64,000 bases of DNA from an uncultured Bacteriovorax sp. (GCA_946481315.1 CAMLMH010000012.1:1-64000), one strand, 5' to 3'; shown: positions 1 to 7,582, counted from the first letter of the stretch. Notes: a model not told the origin generated them from the letters alone. Numbers and translations are program-made.

Positions 1-4
1 AACA

Positions 5-32
5 AAGATTCATACATGGTTGTTTGAATCTT
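5..32 (+). promoter_or_regulatory. Leader hairpin upstream of flagellin 1
   Basis: An 8-bp perfect inverted repeat (AAGATTCA at 5-12 and TGAATCTT at 25-32) with a 12-nt loop ends just before the AAGGAGG ribosome-binding site at 40-46. It occupies the position of the leader hairpins of the other two flagellin genes in this window. The promoter itself would lie before base 1 and cannot be seen. Confidence 0.45.
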
Positions 33-51
33 AAATTTTAAGGAGGAAGGC

Positions 52-69
52 ATGATTCTAGGAGATTAG
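52..69 (+). CDS. Possible 5-codon leader ORF before flagellin 1
   Basis: The strongest Shine-Dalgarno sequence here (AGGAGG, 41-46) points to an ATG at 52 that opens a five-codon ORF (MILGD, stop at 67-69). That ORF closes one base before the flagellin ATG at 71. Its last codons contain a second Shine-Dalgarno (AGGAGA, 60-65) that serves the flagellin. Translation of the mini-ORF could couple to, or compete with, flagellin initiation. It may equally be chance; there is no protein-level evidence. Confidence 0.25.
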   Translation: MILGD

Positions 70-70
70 T

Positions 71-904
71 ATGGGTTTAAGAATTAACACAAATGTTCAG
101 TCAATGAGAGCACAAAACGCGATGTCAAAAGTAGAGACGCAAAAAGCGGACTCACTTGCAAAAATGTCATCGGGTTCAAGAATTAACAAAGCAGGAGATG
201 ATGCTGCAGGTTTAGCGATTTCTGAAAAGTTAAAAGCTAACATCCGCGGTACAACTCAGGCTACTAGAAACGCTGGAGATGGTATCTCGATGATCCAGAC
301 GGCAGAAGGTGGATTGAATGAAGTATCAAACGTTCTAATTCGTTTGAGAGAACTTTCAGTACAGGCCGCTTCTGATACGATTGGTGACCAGGAAAGAAAG
401 TTTGCTGATCTTGAATTCCAAAACCTTACACAAGAGGTAGAAAGAATTGCAACATCAACTCAGTTTAACGGAAAATACCTGTTAAGCGGAGAAGGCGAAC
501 AACTAGATTTCCAGATCGGGATTATGAACGACGAGAAAAACGACCGTCTATCATACCGTCCGCAAGATTCAACAGCGCGAGCTGCGGATCTTGGAATTGC
601 AGGACTAAGTGTAGTAACAAAAGGGGATGCACAACAGAACCTTGAAAAGATTGATGCTGCTATTAACGGAGTTAACGGAAACAGAGCTTCATTAGGTGCT
701 CTACAGAACAGATTGCAGTCGACAATTTCAAATCTTGAAACAAGAAATGAAAACTTATCAGCTGCGAACTCGCGAATTAGAGATACTGATATTGCTTCTG
801 AGTCTGCAGAACTAGCTAAGGCGAATATCCTTTCAGCTGCTTCTTCTTCGGTACTTGCTCAGGCGAACAATTCGTCACAAACTGCACTAAAACTTATTGG
901 CTAA
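71..904 (+). CDS. fliC: Flagellin (flagellin 1)
   Basis: Structural subunit of the flagellar filament, 277 aa. The N-terminal D0/D1 half has the classic motifs MGLRINTN, SSGSRINKAGDDAAGLAIS and TAEGGLNEVSN. The C-terminal D1/D0 half ends in LAQANNSSQTALKLIG. The protein has almost no D2/D3 insertion, so it is a minimal flagellin made of the helical core. It is clearly more diverged from the two flagellins at 4.6 and 5.9 kb than those are from each other. The start ATG has AGGAGA about six bases upstream. A strong terminator follows, so the gene is its own transcription unit. It is likely sigma-28-driven, but the promoter lies outside the window. Confidence 0.97.
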   Translation: MGLRINTNVQSMRAQNAMSKVETQKADSLAKMSSGSRINKAGDDAAGLAISEKLKANIRGTTQATRNAGDGISMIQTAEGGLNEVSNVLIRLRELSVQAASDTIGDQERKFADLEFQNLTQEVERIATSTQFNGKYLLSGEGEQLDFQIGIMNDEKNDRLSYRPQDSTARAADLGIAGLSVVTKGDAQQNLEKIDAAINGVNGNRASLGALQNRLQSTISNLETRNENLSAANSRIRDTDIASESAELAKANILSAASSSVLAQANNSSQTALKLIG

Positions 905-933
905 TTAAGAAGTGTATAAATCTTAAAAAGAGA

Positions 934-959
934 GGCTCCCGAAAGGGAGCCTTTTTTTT
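934..959 (+). terminator. Rho-independent terminator after flagellin 1
   Basis: A 7-bp GC-rich stem GGCTCCC/GGGAGCC with a GAAA tetraloop is followed by eight T residues (952-959), 30 bases after the flagellin stop. Confidence 0.93.
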
Positions 960-998
960 GGTAAACTACTATGAAAGTAATTTATTAAGCTTTTCTTT

Positions 999-1448
999 TT
1001 ATGACATCATCCTTTTTTTACATCTGAACATAAGACCAGTAAAAATTAAATAGTAAAAGACATACATTGCTAAGGAAATATATGTTGGCCTTTTGAGCTT
1101 TAAAAGTGCGATTACGAATAAAGCCAAAATAGCGATTATGGCTGAAAAAATAAAAGCGTGAAAACGAACTACCGTGGACATTATTATTATTTCTCTAATA
1201 AAATTTTTTTTATTTCTATAGTATTTATAATAAAACAGCGGATAAAAACTAAAACAAAAGATTAGAGATATTGAAAAAGCAATCCATCCATCAGTGTTTT
1301 GGGAATGGTAACCAGTGGGCAATGAGGTCAATAAAAATGTTTGCATTAGAAATATTAGAAAGAAAAAAAGATCGTATTTGTATTCATCTTTTTGTAAGAA
1401 AGCGGATGTCTCGTTTAAAGAACAAATAATTTTCAAAAAACCTAACAT
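999..1448 (-). CDS. Small multi-spanning membrane protein; possible immunity partner of the RHS tip
   Basis: A 149-aa protein with about four hydrophobic segments and a very AT-rich coding sequence; I recognise no family. The ATG at 1448 is used because AGGTG lies just upstream; an in-frame GTG two codons earlier (1454) is possible. It begins about 20 bases after the stop of the truncated RHS/YD-repeat tip, on the same strand. Genes in that position are typically immunity proteins in RHS toxin/immunity pairs, and inner-membrane immunity proteins are known for membrane-acting toxins. That role is inferred from position only. No homology supports it, and the RHS tip is unusually short. Confidence 0.6.
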   Translation of the reverse strand: MLGFLKIICSLNETSAFLQKDEYKYDLFFFLIFLMQTFLLTSLPTGYHSQNTDGWIAFSISLIFCFSFYPLFYYKYYRNKKNFIREIIIMSTVVRFHAFIFSAIIAILALFVIALLKLKRPTYISLAMYVFYYLIFTGLMFRCKKRMMS

Positions 1449-1467
1449 ATACACCTACTTTAACTTA

Positions 1468-2364
1468 TTATTTGCAATAGTTTGGACTTCTATTAAAGAA
1501 CCTACCTAGTTCCTCGAGACCTTCATCAATGATATCTCCAATCGTATCAGTCCAATCTGGCGAATCAGGTACAGCCGGACTACATCTTCCGGTCAACCAA
1601 CATGTTAGATCGTCAAGGTATTCCGGCGATTTTCCTTTTGAATCGATGAAATTTATAGGGTCTTGAACTACGTAACCATATAAATTCGAATCGCCACCAT
1701 CAAATCTAATTGAATCTTTCGCCGTCCATCTTCCTGTGTTTGGATCATAGTCTCTAGCTCCGAATCTGACTAAACCAGTTTCATGATCATATAAACCTCC
1801 AGCAAAGCCGAATGGAATTGCGTGTGGTTTAGTGTCGACGATGACTCTACCGAATTCATCATGAACCATTTTTTGAATAACTTCTCCGTTGCTGGTGTTA
1901 ACAACTAAACGTATTGAACCTAGCTGATCTTTAATAATTTTAAATGAATTCTCATTTTGATCAATGAAATAATCGGGAACATGTCCTCTTGAGGCATAGA
2001 TGAAGGTTTTGACGAGATTCATGTTGGGATCTAGCTCACCAATAAGTAGGCCCTCAGGCGTATAGGTAAAATATTTTTTTATATTACCATCAACTAGTTT
2101 TGATATTCGTCGATTGTAGATACTAGTCCCGTAAGATACATTTCCGGCTTTGCGAAGTTGACCAAAAACATCATAGACATAGTCGGTAACCTTATAGGAG
2201 TTGACGCTCTTTTCGGATTTAGACAGAAGATCACCATTTGCATTATAAGTGTATACGTCGTTGTTATAGCGAATAAGTCTGTCCTGATTATCATAAACAG
2301 CAGAAATCGGTTCTTTGCCTATATTCCCTGCGATTCGGTTTGAATTTGAATCGTAAAAATAATT
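1468..2364 (-). pseudogene. 5'-truncated RHS/YD-repeat protein with C-terminal tip
   Basis: The frame is open from a stop at 2365-2367 to the stop at 1468 (about 298 codons) and encodes YD-repeat sequence throughout: YDSNSNRIAGN, YDNQDRLIRYNND, YVYDVFGQLRKAGN, then the RHS core GLYDHETGLVRFGARDYDPNTGRWTAKDS and NLYGYVVQDPINFIDSKG in pieces. A variable tail of about 48 residues follows, containing CWLTGRC. There is no ATG, GTG or TTG before the ATG at 2022, which lies inside the repeat region, and no signal peptide or shell-forming N-terminus. The piece therefore looks like the displaced 3' end of a large RHS gene, either decayed or an orphan tip. A 125-bp gap separates it from the hydrolase-like gene upstream. 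Confidence 0.8.
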
Positions 2365-2489
2365 TTAATTAATGCCAGAGAAGAGCAAGCTACGAAAAAA
2401 TTATCTAAATGCACAAGGTTCACCAAAATAAAGGAAATTCAGCTGGTTCTCATGACTGCTCAGCAACAAGAAAAGTGTGCTGGAACCTT

Positions 2490-4208
2490 TTAGAGTTTAG
2501 GGATTTTATGAAAACATCCGTCTTTTTGTAGAACTCCTCCAGGCACATCGCCACAGCCGCAAAAATACTCTACGTTCGTGCCGCTTTGATTTTTAAAAGA
2601 ACCTTTTTTACATTTATCTTCAGGAATTCCAACGACAGCATTGTTAACTAATTTATGGAAACAACCATCTTTTTGTTGAACACCACCTTCAACAGCTCCA
2701 CATCCACAACTGAATTCGATTGTGTTTTTATTTCCGTCCAGAAAGTTTCCGCGTGTACATTGTTCAGGAGTTGTTTCGAAGAGAGCTTCGGATGCTTTAT
2801 GGAAACATCCATCCGGTTGTAAGATTCCACCATTCAGAGTTCCGCAGCCACATGAATATTCGTAAGGGCGGCCATTCGCGCTGAAGGTTCCTTTGTTACA
2901 TTTATCCAGTGTCGGATCGACTTTATCATCAGGGCCGAGCTTGAGGAAACGACGGAAATCTTCGTACGAATTGTTGTGACTCATTTCCGGACGAATTAAA
3001 CGAGATTTAGATTTTGCTGAAATTCCGTTGTACCATTCCAGGTTAGAGGCCAGGATCCATGGTCCGAAACCATCAACAACCTCTCTCGCTCCCATGATGA
3101 CGTGGATATGAGTATTGGGAAAATTATTTTTTCCGCCTTTAAGTATAGAAACCCGGTCTTCACCGCCACTGGTGCACGGGCTTTTGGTTGTATCACCATA
3201 GACCCACAAATTAATTAAATCCTGTGTTAATTGAAATTGACCACCAGAATTTAAATAGAAACTTGATGCTGAATTTTTATCACAAGCAGTAGCTAAATCC
3301 GGAAGGAAAGGCCCCATCTGGAAAACAACACGGTCAAAATAAATATCAGCATTGTATTTTGACATGGCATAAGCAGCGACAGTTGATCCATTACTGCCTC
3401 CGAGGTAATTTAGAAATTTACCCTGAAAGAGATTTTCACTAACTGCGAGCTCCAGTGCTGCCATAAAAACAAGGGCAGCCGATTTGTAGCCGCCTTTATG
3501 AATAAAATAACCGCCACCAAAAGCGTTTGCTATATTTTCATCAAGCATTTCCAGTGCAACAGTTCTTACCTGGTCAAGTTCACTTAACTGATCTTCAAAT
3601 GCTTTTGAGGGAGGATCTTCACGGCTTTCTCCCATTCCTGCTCCACCGTTCGCAGTAAAAAATGATCCACGCGATTGTTGGTTAGGACGGTTCCATTTAA
3701 GCAGAATTTTGTAGGAGTTTCCTTCGTCTGTTGTGATTGTTGTGTAAAGACACTTCCATCCAGCCAGAACGGCTTTGGTACAATTAGGTGTTTTTTTGTC
3801 AGCGAAGAAAGGATCGAAACTTGAATCCTTTGACACGTTGATGTTTTCAATCGCCTCTGTGTTAACTTGCAAAGATGGAGCATCAATCTCTTTTGAATAG
3901 CCCTGTATAATGCCTTTCACTTTTCTTTCGCGTTCTCTTAATTCAATATAGGCTTTTCTTAGGACTTTTAGTTCCGAGCAACGTCCTTGCAATCGGGGAT
4001 GTACCTCACTGCCTTCACAATTAACATTTCCTTCGAGGTTAGGGCTTCTGCTAATTGAAGTTCGGATTGTCTTTGCTCTTCTGACTACAACTTCGATTTC
4101 TTTTTGGATGGATTTTAGCAGTGATATTTCTGATTCGACCTGCACATCATTGGCCGCATACAATGAGTTTGAACAAATGAAGGCTAAAAGCATGATTAAA
4201 TTTTTCAT
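2490..4208 (-). CDS. Secreted alpha/beta-hydrolase-like protein with three C-terminal Cys repeats
   Basis: 572 aa. A signal peptide (residues 1-19, ending SLYAA) is followed by a charged, helical, probably coiled-coil region (20-105). A hydrolase-like domain follows (about 140-430). It carries G-G-S-N-G at 270-274, matching a GxSxG nucleophile elbow with Ser272. Candidate acid and base residues are Asp379 and His411 (MSHNNSYED). The C-terminus holds three tandem repeats of about 37-38 residues (435-471, 482-519, 531-568), each with the pattern C-x(4-6)-F, then CGCG, GG(V/I), Q and DGCFHK. Five cysteines per repeat suggest a disulfide-stabilised binding module acting outside the cell. The overall plan recalls pectinacetylesterase/depolymerase-like serine hydrolases, but I cannot name a family or substrate. 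The ATG at 4208 follows AAGGA. Confidence 0.75.
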   Translation of the reverse strand: MKNLIMLLAFICSNSLYAANDVQVESEISLLKSIQKEIEVVVRRAKTIRTSISRSPNLEGNVNCEGSEVHPRLQGRCSELKVLRKAYIELRERERKVKGIIQGYSKEIDAPSLQVNTEAIENINVSKDSSFDPFFADKKTPNCTKAVLAGWKCLYTTITTDEGNSYKILLKWNRPNQQSRGSFFTANGGAGMGESREDPPSKAFEDQLSELDQVRTVALEMLDENIANAFGGGYFIHKGGYKSAALVFMAALELAVSENLFQGKFLNYLGGSNGSTVAAYAMSKYNADIYFDRVVFQMGPFLPDLATACDKNSASSFYLNSGGQFQLTQDLINLWVYGDTTKSPCTSGGEDRVSILKGGKNNFPNTHIHVIMGAREVVDGFGPWILASNLEWYNGISAKSKSRLIRPEMSHNNSYEDFRRFLKLGPDDKVDPTLDKCNKGTFSANGRPYEYSCGCGTLNGGILQPDGCFHKASEALFETTPEQCTRGNFLDGNKNTIEFSCGCGAVEGGVQQKDGCFHKLVNNAVVGIPEDKCKKGSFKNQSGTNVEYFCGCGDVPGGVLQKDGCFHKIPKL

Positions 4209-4520
4209 TGCGATCCTTACTTAAAGGTGAGGCAAATATCTTGAAAGGTATTAAGAAATAGTTTAAATGCAGCTAGTGATGTTAGCTAATTTTATTTAGC
4301 AATCATTCCTTAGTTGCTTCCAAGTTATTGCAATCCAAAAGGCGAAAGACGGTTAAAATGAGATATCTGGAAAAAGAAAATCTGGATACCTGCGCTTTTT
4401 TGGAGGCACTGATAGCTCCAATCTCAAGACAAAATCCATTATCCGACTAATTTGGTAAATTATTTTCGTGCATAGATAGCTGAAATTGCGGGCAGGTAAA
4501 ACATTAACCGACTAAAAAGC
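4209..4520. other. Intergenic region before flagellin 2
   Basis: About 310 bases between the divergent secreted hydrolase and the flagellin 2 promoter. It contains an inverted repeat TTGGAG/CTCCAA near 4399-4424 and an open frame of 30 codons (ATG at 4358, stop at 4448-4450) without a convincing ribosome-binding site. I see no tRNA, repeat array or recognisable riboswitch. Confidence 0.6.
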
Positions 4521-4548
4521 TTAAGTTTTTACCCGAGTGTTTCGATAG
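4521..4548 (+). promoter_or_regulatory. Sigma-28 (FliA)-like promoter of flagellin 2
   Basis: TTAAGTTT (4521-4528) and TTCGATAG (4541-4548) are 12 bases apart. The sigma-28 consensus is TAAAGTTT, about 11 bases, GCCGATAA. The same two blocks with the same spacing occur ahead of flagellin 3, where surrounding bases differ. Predicted transcription start is near 4555. Confidence 0.8.
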
Positions 4549-4556
4549 GTTTTTCG

Positions 4557-4608
4557 TCTGAGTGATTTGCTCAGATATTAACAAAAAAAGAGGCGGGGGC
4601 CTTTTTTT
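4557..4608 (+). promoter_or_regulatory. Two-hairpin 5' leader of flagellin 2
   Basis: The predicted mRNA begins with a 6-bp hairpin TCTGAG/CTCAGA with a 7-nt loop (4557-4575). A second hairpin, AGGC-GGGG-GCCT, is flanked by A and T runs (4583-4608) that extend its stem. The leader of flagellin 3 has the same layout with different stem sequences. The ribosome-binding site AAGGAGT follows at once. Likely roles are mRNA stabilisation or translational control. Confidence 0.6.
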
Positions 4609-4624
4609 ACTTAAGGAGTATATC

Positions 4625-5458
4625 ATGGGTTTAAGAATTGCCACGAACATTGCATCCCAGAATGTTCAAAAGAACTTAAAGGAAGTTTCGAATGCCGGAA
4701 ATTCGACACTGGAAAAATTGTCTTCCGGAAAACGTATTACCCACGCTTCTGACGATGCTGCCGGGTTAGCGATCTCGACAAACCTTGAGGCGCAAACAAA
4801 AGGTTTAAGACAGGCCACTAGAAACGCTAATGACGGTATCTCGCTGGTTCAGACAGCTGAAGGGGGATTAAATGAAACATCTAATATCCTTGTTCGCCTG
4901 CGTGAATTAACAATTCAGGCTGCTTCAGACACTGTTGGTGAAATGGAGCGAGGATTCCTTGATAAAGAGTACCAGGAACTTACAAAAGAAGTTGATCGTA
5001 TTTCAGAATCTACAGTCTTTAACGGAACTCAGCTGTTAAATGGTGCCGGTAGAGGAGAAATGGATTTCCAGGTTGGTGCATTTGCCGGTGAACAAAACCG
5101 TATTGTATTTGATTCAGCTGAATCAGATTCAAGTGCCTCTTCAATAGGAATAAGTGGAACATCTATTTCTGAAAAAGGAAGTGCGCTAGATTCAATCGCG
5201 ACAATTGATAAAGCGATTGAAAAAGTATCAGGACAAAGAGCAAATTTAGGTTCAATTCAGTCAAGACTTCAGTCGACTGTAAAGAACCTTGAAACTCAGA
5301 CTATCAATCAGGATGCTGCTCGCTCAGTTATCCAGGACGTGGATGTGGCCGAAGCTTCTGCTTCCCTTGCTTCTAATACTGTGGTTAAGAATGCAGCGGT
5401 TGCGACTCTCTCGCAGGCTAATCAGATCCCAATGGCGTCTCTAAGATTGATAGGATAG
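4625..5458 (+). CDS. fliC: Flagellin (flagellin 2)
   Basis: A filament subunit of 277 aa. An upstream in-frame extension to 4562 exists, but the ATG at 4625 follows AAGGAG, matches the MGLRIATN start of its neighbour, and lies after the promoter and leader. The N-terminal motifs (SSGKRITHASDDAAGLAIS, TAEGGLNETSN) and C-terminal ARSVIQDVDVAEASA and LSQANQIPMASLRLIG form the D0/D1 core. It is very similar along its whole length to flagellin 3 downstream, which points to a recent tandem duplication. It has its own sigma-28-like promoter and a terminator-like hairpin after the stop, so it can be expressed independently. Confidence 0.97.
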   Translation: MGLRIATNIASQNVQKNLKEVSNAGNSTLEKLSSGKRITHASDDAAGLAISTNLEAQTKGLRQATRNANDGISLVQTAEGGLNETSNILVRLRELTIQAASDTVGEMERGFLDKEYQELTKEVDRISESTVFNGTQLLNGAGRGEMDFQVGAFAGEQNRIVFDSAESDSSASSIGISGTSISEKGSALDSIATIDKAIEKVSGQRANLGSIQSRLQSTVKNLETQTINQDAARSVIQDVDVAEASASLASNTVVKNAAVATLSQANQIPMASLRLIG

Positions 5459-5468
5459 TTTTTAAAGA

Positions 5469-5522
5469 AGAGTGCTCATGCTTGTAGCAACTCACTATGA
5501 GAAAATGTGAGCACTCTCTTTT
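5469..5522 (+). terminator. Terminator-like hairpin after flagellin 2
   Basis: A 10-bp perfect stem AGAGTGCTCA (5469-5478) / TGAGCACTCT (5508-5517) with a long 29-nt loop is followed by CTTTT. It lies 10 bases after the stop codon. Confidence 0.6.
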
Positions 5523-5767
5523 AAAGCTAATTCGCTCCAAATTGAGCGAGATTTAGTTAAAGAATGAATTATTTTAAGTAGTCTCCAAAGATGTATTTGT
5601 TAAACGCAATGGCGAATGCATCTTTTACTTAAACCCGAGCCCTCTCAGCTTCCCCGCAATATAGGCTGAGAGGGTTTTTTAAGGGTTTTAGTCAACTTTT
5701 TTTGCATCCTAAGTCTTCAAAACCAGAAGAATCCTCATCTTTTTTTAGACCGAGCAAAACAATTTGC
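5523..5767. other. Intergenic region between flagellins 2 and 3
   Basis: It holds a small inverted repeat TCGCTC/GAGCGA (5529-5546) and then the strong terminator at 5640-5680, with no credible ORF. Two terminators in series after flagellin 2 leave room for a short unannotated transcript between 5523 and 5680, but I see no promoter for one. Confidence 0.5.
5640..5680 (+). terminator. Rho-independent terminator upstream of flagellin 3
   Basis: A 10-bp stem CCCTCTCAGC (5640-5649) / GCTGAGAGGG (5665-5674) with a 15-nt loop is followed by six T residues. It insulates flagellin 3 from upstream transcription. Confidence 0.88.
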
Positions 5768-5795
5768 TTAAGTATTCTCCCGAACGTTTCGATAG
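5768..5795 (+). promoter_or_regulatory. Sigma-28 (FliA)-like promoter of flagellin 3
   Basis: TTAAGTAT (5768-5775) and TTCGATAG (5788-5795) are 12 bases apart, the same elements and spacing as the flagellin 2 promoter. Predicted transcription start is near 5802, at the foot of the first leader hairpin. Confidence 0.8.
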
Positions 5796-5801
5796 GTTGT
5801 T

Positions 5802-5848
5802 TGACTGACAAAAGCAGTCACTTAACAAAAAGAAGCTGGGGAGCTTCT
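5802..5848 (+). promoter_or_regulatory. Two-hairpin 5' leader of flagellin 3
   Basis: Hairpin one is TGACTG/CAGTCA (5802-5807, 5815-5820) with a 7-nt loop. Hairpin two is AGAAGCT-GGGG-AGCTTCT (5831-5848). Stem length, loop size and order match the flagellin 2 leader, while the paired bases differ in a compensated way. The ribosome-binding site ACAGGAGA follows. Confidence 0.6.
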
Positions 5849-5869
5849 AAAAAAACAGGAGATACTACA

Positions 5870-6703
5870 ATGGGTTTAAGAATTGCAACAAACATCGCTT
5901 CACAATCAGTTCAAAAGAACTTGAAAGAGGTTTCAAACGCCGGGAACGCTCAGCTTGAAAAACTCTCTTCAGGTAAAAGAATCACGAAAGCGTCTGACGA
6001 TGCTGCCGGATTAGCGATCGCTACAAACTTAGAAGCGCAGACTAAAGGTCTAAGACAAGCTTCAAGAAACGCGAACGACGGTGTGTCTCTGGTTCAAACA
6101 GCAGAAGGTGGATTGAACGAAACTTCAAACATCCTGGTACGTCTGAGAGAGTTAACAATTCAGGCTGCTTCAGATACTGTTGGTGAATCAGAAAGATCAT
6201 TCCTTGATAAAGAATATCAACAGTTAACAAAAGAGATTGACCGTATTTCTGAGTCAACAGTATTTAACGGATCTCAGCTTCTAAATGGTAAAGGTAAAGG
6301 TACAATGGACTTCCAGGTAGGTGCATTTGCCGGTGAACAAAATAAGATTACATTCGACTCTGGAGAGACAGATTCATCTGCATCTTCAATCGGTGTAGCG
6401 GGAACGACAATTGGAAATAAAGATGATGCTTTAAGTTCAATCTCAACAATTGATGCTGCGATTGAGAAAGTATCAGGACAACGAGCTAACTTAGGTTCGA
6501 TCCAGTCAAGACTACAGTCGACTATCAAGAACCTTGAAACTCAGACCATCAACCAGGATAGCGCTCGCTCAGTTATTCAGGATGTGGATGTTGCTGAAGC
6601 TTCTGCGGCCCTTGCTTCTAACCAGGTTGTTAAGAACGCAGCGGTTTCTACACTAGCTCAAGCGAATGGAATCCCTAACTCGGCTCTAAGATTAGTTGGA
6701 TAA
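5870..6703 (+). CDS. fliC: Flagellin (flagellin 3)
   Basis: A filament subunit of 277 aa. The frame is open much further upstream (to 5702), but the promoter, leader and ACAGGAGA ribosome-binding site put the start at 5870, giving the same MGLRIATN beginning and the same length as flagellin 2. The sequence has the D0/D1 core only and ends LAQANGIPNSALRLVG. It differs from flagellin 2 by scattered conservative changes, mostly in the short central region (about residues 150-190). Having three flagellins suggests a filament built from several subunits or stage-specific use, as known for Bdellovibrio; which is dominant cannot be told from sequence. Confidence 0.97.
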   Translation: MGLRIATNIASQSVQKNLKEVSNAGNAQLEKLSSGKRITKASDDAAGLAIATNLEAQTKGLRQASRNANDGVSLVQTAEGGLNETSNILVRLRELTIQAASDTVGESERSFLDKEYQQLTKEIDRISESTVFNGSQLLNGKGKGTMDFQVGAFAGEQNKITFDSGETDSSASSIGVAGTTIGNKDDALSSISTIDAAIEKVSGQRANLGSIQSRLQSTIKNLETQTINQDSARSVIQDVDVAEASAALASNQVVKNAAVSTLAQANGIPNSALRLVG

Positions 6704-6719
6704 TAAGTAATAGAAATAT

Positions 6720-6749
6720 AGGAGACCAATAAAAATTGGTCTCCTCTTT
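6720..6749 (+). terminator. Terminator after flagellin 3
   Basis: An 11-bp perfect stem AGGAGACCAAT/ATTGGTCTCCT (6720-6730, 6735-6745) with an AAAA loop is followed by a short CTTTC tail. The stem is strong but the T tract weak, so some read-through into the PilZ gene is possible. Confidence 0.75.
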
Positions 6750-6774
6750 CGAAGAACTGATCCCTGTTTTATCC

Positions 6775-6808
6775 CCAACTCCTCTTGTCGAAAGCAAGAG
6801 GGGCTTGG
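6775..6808 (+). promoter_or_regulatory. Long hairpin upstream of the PilZ gene
   Basis: About 13 bp pair between 6775-6787 and 6795-6808 (CTCTTG/CAAGAG at the tip, one G-T pair and one bulge), with the loop TCGAAAG. No T run follows on either strand, so it looks like a leader structure rather than a terminator. The PilZ start at 6833 is 24 bases downstream. Confidence 0.45.
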
Positions 6809-6832
6809 ATAAAAAATATAGGAACTTGGCGA

Positions 6833-7540
6833 ATGAAAGAAGTAACAAGAAGTAAAGACATTGAAAGAATGATGGTCGAAGCTGTACAAGGCAACTTCTC
6901 TTTTTTCGCCTGGCAATCAATTGCTGGTAACATTGAAAAGTGCGAGCTCAAGATTAAAGCGTACAGAAAAGACTATAATGAAATTGAGCTTGAACTTAGA
7001 AATTCCAGTGAAGATTCCCTGGCCAGAGTTATCTCTGGTAATCGTGTTTTAAATGTATACGTACCGGAGCTTTCCGTCACATTTACCGCAGAATTGAAAG
7101 CGGTAACAGCAGATAAGAAAGTCAAAATTTATCCTCCTAAAGAATTTACTTTTTTCGAACGTCGCAAGCATGAACGTTTGAATCCCATGAAAACGTGTTA
7201 CATTAATTTCGAACACAATCGTTCAATGATAAAAAAATCTATTTACGATTTGAGCATTGGTGGTCTGGCCATTATTCTGTCCAAGTCGGATAAGATTGTT
7301 ATTCCAAAAGGCAAAGAGTTCCCGTTTATTATCGTTGAGCTGGGGGCACGGAAAATAAAAGTGAAGGCAGAATGTGTAAATTCATTTACACTTGATCGGT
7401 ACAAAGTAGATAACTTGCCATATGGCGGGTTCAAGATTGCTTTCCGTTTTGTGGACATGGCGCCGGAAGACCGTGAATTTCTCACTGAGTTTGTGACTCA
7501 TCAGCTATTAATGCAAAATCATCTGAAAAAGGCTAATTAA
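6833..7540 (+). CDS. PilZ-domain c-di-GMP receptor, YcgR-like
   Basis: 235 aa. The ATG at 6833 is chosen over an upstream in-frame TTG (6785) because AGGA lies nine bases before it and the TTG sits inside a hairpin. The N-terminal part (1-105) resembles the beta-rich YcgR-type module that precedes PilZ. The C-terminal PilZ domain has both c-di-GMP motifs: the RxxxR arginines in ERRKHERLNP and DLSIGG (DxSxxG). Such proteins brake or steer the flagellar motor, or control pili, in response to c-di-GMP. Its position right after the flagellins fits a motility role. The effector target cannot be read from the sequence. Confidence 0.85.
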   Translation: MKEVTRSKDIERMMVEAVQGNFSFFAWQSIAGNIEKCELKIKAYRKDYNEIELELRNSSEDSLARVISGNRVLNVYVPELSVTFTAELKAVTADKKVKIYPPKEFTFFERRKHERLNPMKTCYINFEHNRSMIKKSIYDLSIGGLAIILSKSDKIVIPKGKEFPFIIVELGARKIKVKAECVNSFTLDRYKVDNLPYGGFKIAFRFVDMAPEDREFLTEFVTHQLLMQNHLKKAN

Positions 7541-7582
7541 GATAAAATTTACGAACTCTGAAATAAATGAAATAATGGCATT

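Noticed and set aside
4330..4440. Possible c-di-GMP (GEMM-type) riboswitch before flagellin 2
   Set aside because: The conserved GEMM core sequences are not present, and the region lies upstream of the flagellin 2 promoter, so it would not be in that mRNA.
4358..4450. A 30-codon ORF before flagellin 2
   Set aside because: Weak ribosome-binding site, no promoter and no motif; kept only as a note in the intergenic entry.
5702..5869. N-terminal extension of flagellin 3
   Set aside because: This stretch contains the promoter, leader hairpins and ribosome-binding site; flagellins start MGLRI as in the two paralogues.
6042..6951. Minus-strand frames opposite flagellin 3 and its terminator
   Set aside because: They are antisense to a strongly conserved flagellin, without promoter or ribosome-binding site, and contain no recognisable protein motif.
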